A stretch of 5,769 nt of DNA. It comes from JAKBCQ01 sp021807585. GTDB lineage: Bacteria; Planctomycetota; Planctomycetia; Isosphaerales; Isosphaeraceae. Location of the stretch: NCBI GenBank assembly GCA_027325115.1, contig DAHWFG010000202.1, positions 1-5,769 on the forward strand, written 5' to 3'. This document shows, piece after piece, positions 5,332-5,769 of the stretch; position 1 is the first letter of the stretch, and every line of letters starts with the position of its first letter. A program made the translations under genes and the position numbers. The notes below the pieces were generated by a model. The model had not been told where the DNA came from. It saw nothing but the letters and a program-made list of their open reading frames with translations, and did not search any database.

Positions 5332-5769
5332 TTAGGGATCGTTCGCGATCAATCCTTGGATCAGGAGAATTGAAATGTAATCCTCATAACTTAAATCGCA
5401 ATCGATAAGATTCTCGAATTCTCGTCGATTGAGCCCGACCCGGCTCGACATAACGCTTATCAGGTTGTCGCTTATATCTTTATGGGACCAGCTTACCTTT
5501 GTCGAGACGATCGTTTTTTTACCCTTGTACCGGAGCCTCAAAAAAATATGGTCTCCTTCGGTCTTTACGAACCCTTTGCGTACCAATCCGGCGACGACGT
5601 CGCGAGCGTCCCTCGCCATTTCGATCGCTCCAATTTTCAGATGATTAAGCAGGATTCTTTTGATTTCGATCGCCGCGGAATCAAGCGATTCATCGGCCTC
5701 TTCGATGATTTCGCGCCATAAATCGTCGAAGGCGGAGTTGAGATCGGCGATCGCTTCTGTTCGAGTGGG
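5332..5769 (-). CDS. HicA-like small protein, frame open to the right edge (5' end possibly missing)
   Basis: The stop is TAA at 5334-5332 and the frame is open up to base 5769. From the internal ATG at 5619 the product is 95 residues. It contains LVRKGFVKTEGDHIFLRLRY (12-31), KKTIVSTKVSWSHKDISDNL (34-53) and LNRREFENLIDCDLSYEDY (63-81). This resembles a group of short HicA/YcfA-like double-stranded-RNA-binding toxins, where a His after a Gly (here GDH) is the catalytic position. The assignment is from memory of the pattern and is moderate. GGAG at 5631-5628 lies 8 bases before ATG 5619, and that start matches the usual domain beginning. However, the 50 upstream codons read as plausible acidic helical protein (LNSAFDDLWREIIEEADESL) with no start or stop, so the real protein may be longer. 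No antitoxin is visible in the window. GC content is about 48%, lower than the operon. Confidence 0.5.
   Translation of the reverse strand, partial: PTRTEAIADLNSAFDDLWREIIEEADESLDSAAIEIKRILLNHLKIGAIEMARDARDVVAGLVRKGFVKTEGDHIFLRLRYKGKKTIVSTKVSWSHKDISDNLISVMSSRVGLNRREFENLIDCDLSYEDYISILLIQGLIANDP
5628..5631 (-). promoter_or_regulatory. Shine-Dalgarno-like site for the internal ATG at 5619
   Basis: On the minus strand GGAG is followed by 8 bases and then ATG 5619. It supports a compact 95-residue HicA-like product but sits inside an uninterrupted coding-like frame, so it may be fortuitous. Confidence 0.35.

Noticed and set aside
5482..5721. 79-codon plus-strand frame opposite the HicA-like gene
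   Set aside because: It is antisense to a frame with better family resemblance and has no ribosome binding site or recognisable motif.

Overview
The window looks like a chromosomal segment from a planctomycete (Planctomycetota). The basis is the operon of a DUF1549/DUF1553 protein with an internal CxxCH motif, a Tat-exported DUF1501 protein and a WD40 propeller, a set that is greatly expanded in that phylum. Coding DNA in the operon is GC-rich (about 60-65% in rows counted by hand). The palindrome CGATCG is scattered through the whole window far above chance.

Layout, left to right. Positions 1-603 (minus) hold the N-terminal 201 residues of an MBOAT-family membrane O-acyltransferase whose C-terminus lies off the left edge. 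Directly upstream of it, 604-783 (minus) holds a small open frame of uncertain status that stops immediately before the MBOAT start. Positions 784-1114 form a divergent intergenic region with candidate promoter elements and three inverted repeats. Positions 1115-2920, 2941-4239 and 4283-5293 (all plus) form a tight operon: a secreted DUF1549/DUF1553 protein, a DUF1501 protein of the alkaline-phosphatase/sulfatase type, and a seven-repeat WD40 protein without a signal peptide. The DUF1501 and WD40 genes are bridged by a 16-codon micro-ORF that forms ATGA overlaps with both. Positions 5332-5769 (minus, convergent) hold a lower-GC gene for a HicA-like small protein whose frame stays open to the right edge.

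The operon probably makes an exported pair, a possible heme-binding protein and a hydrolase-fold protein. Their substrate is unknown, and the WD40 product appears to remain in the cytoplasm. No function is established for this family set. The MBOAT and HicA-like genes face away from the operon and are probably independent of it. I see no rRNA, tRNA, CRISPR array, insertion sequence or convincing intrinsic terminator.
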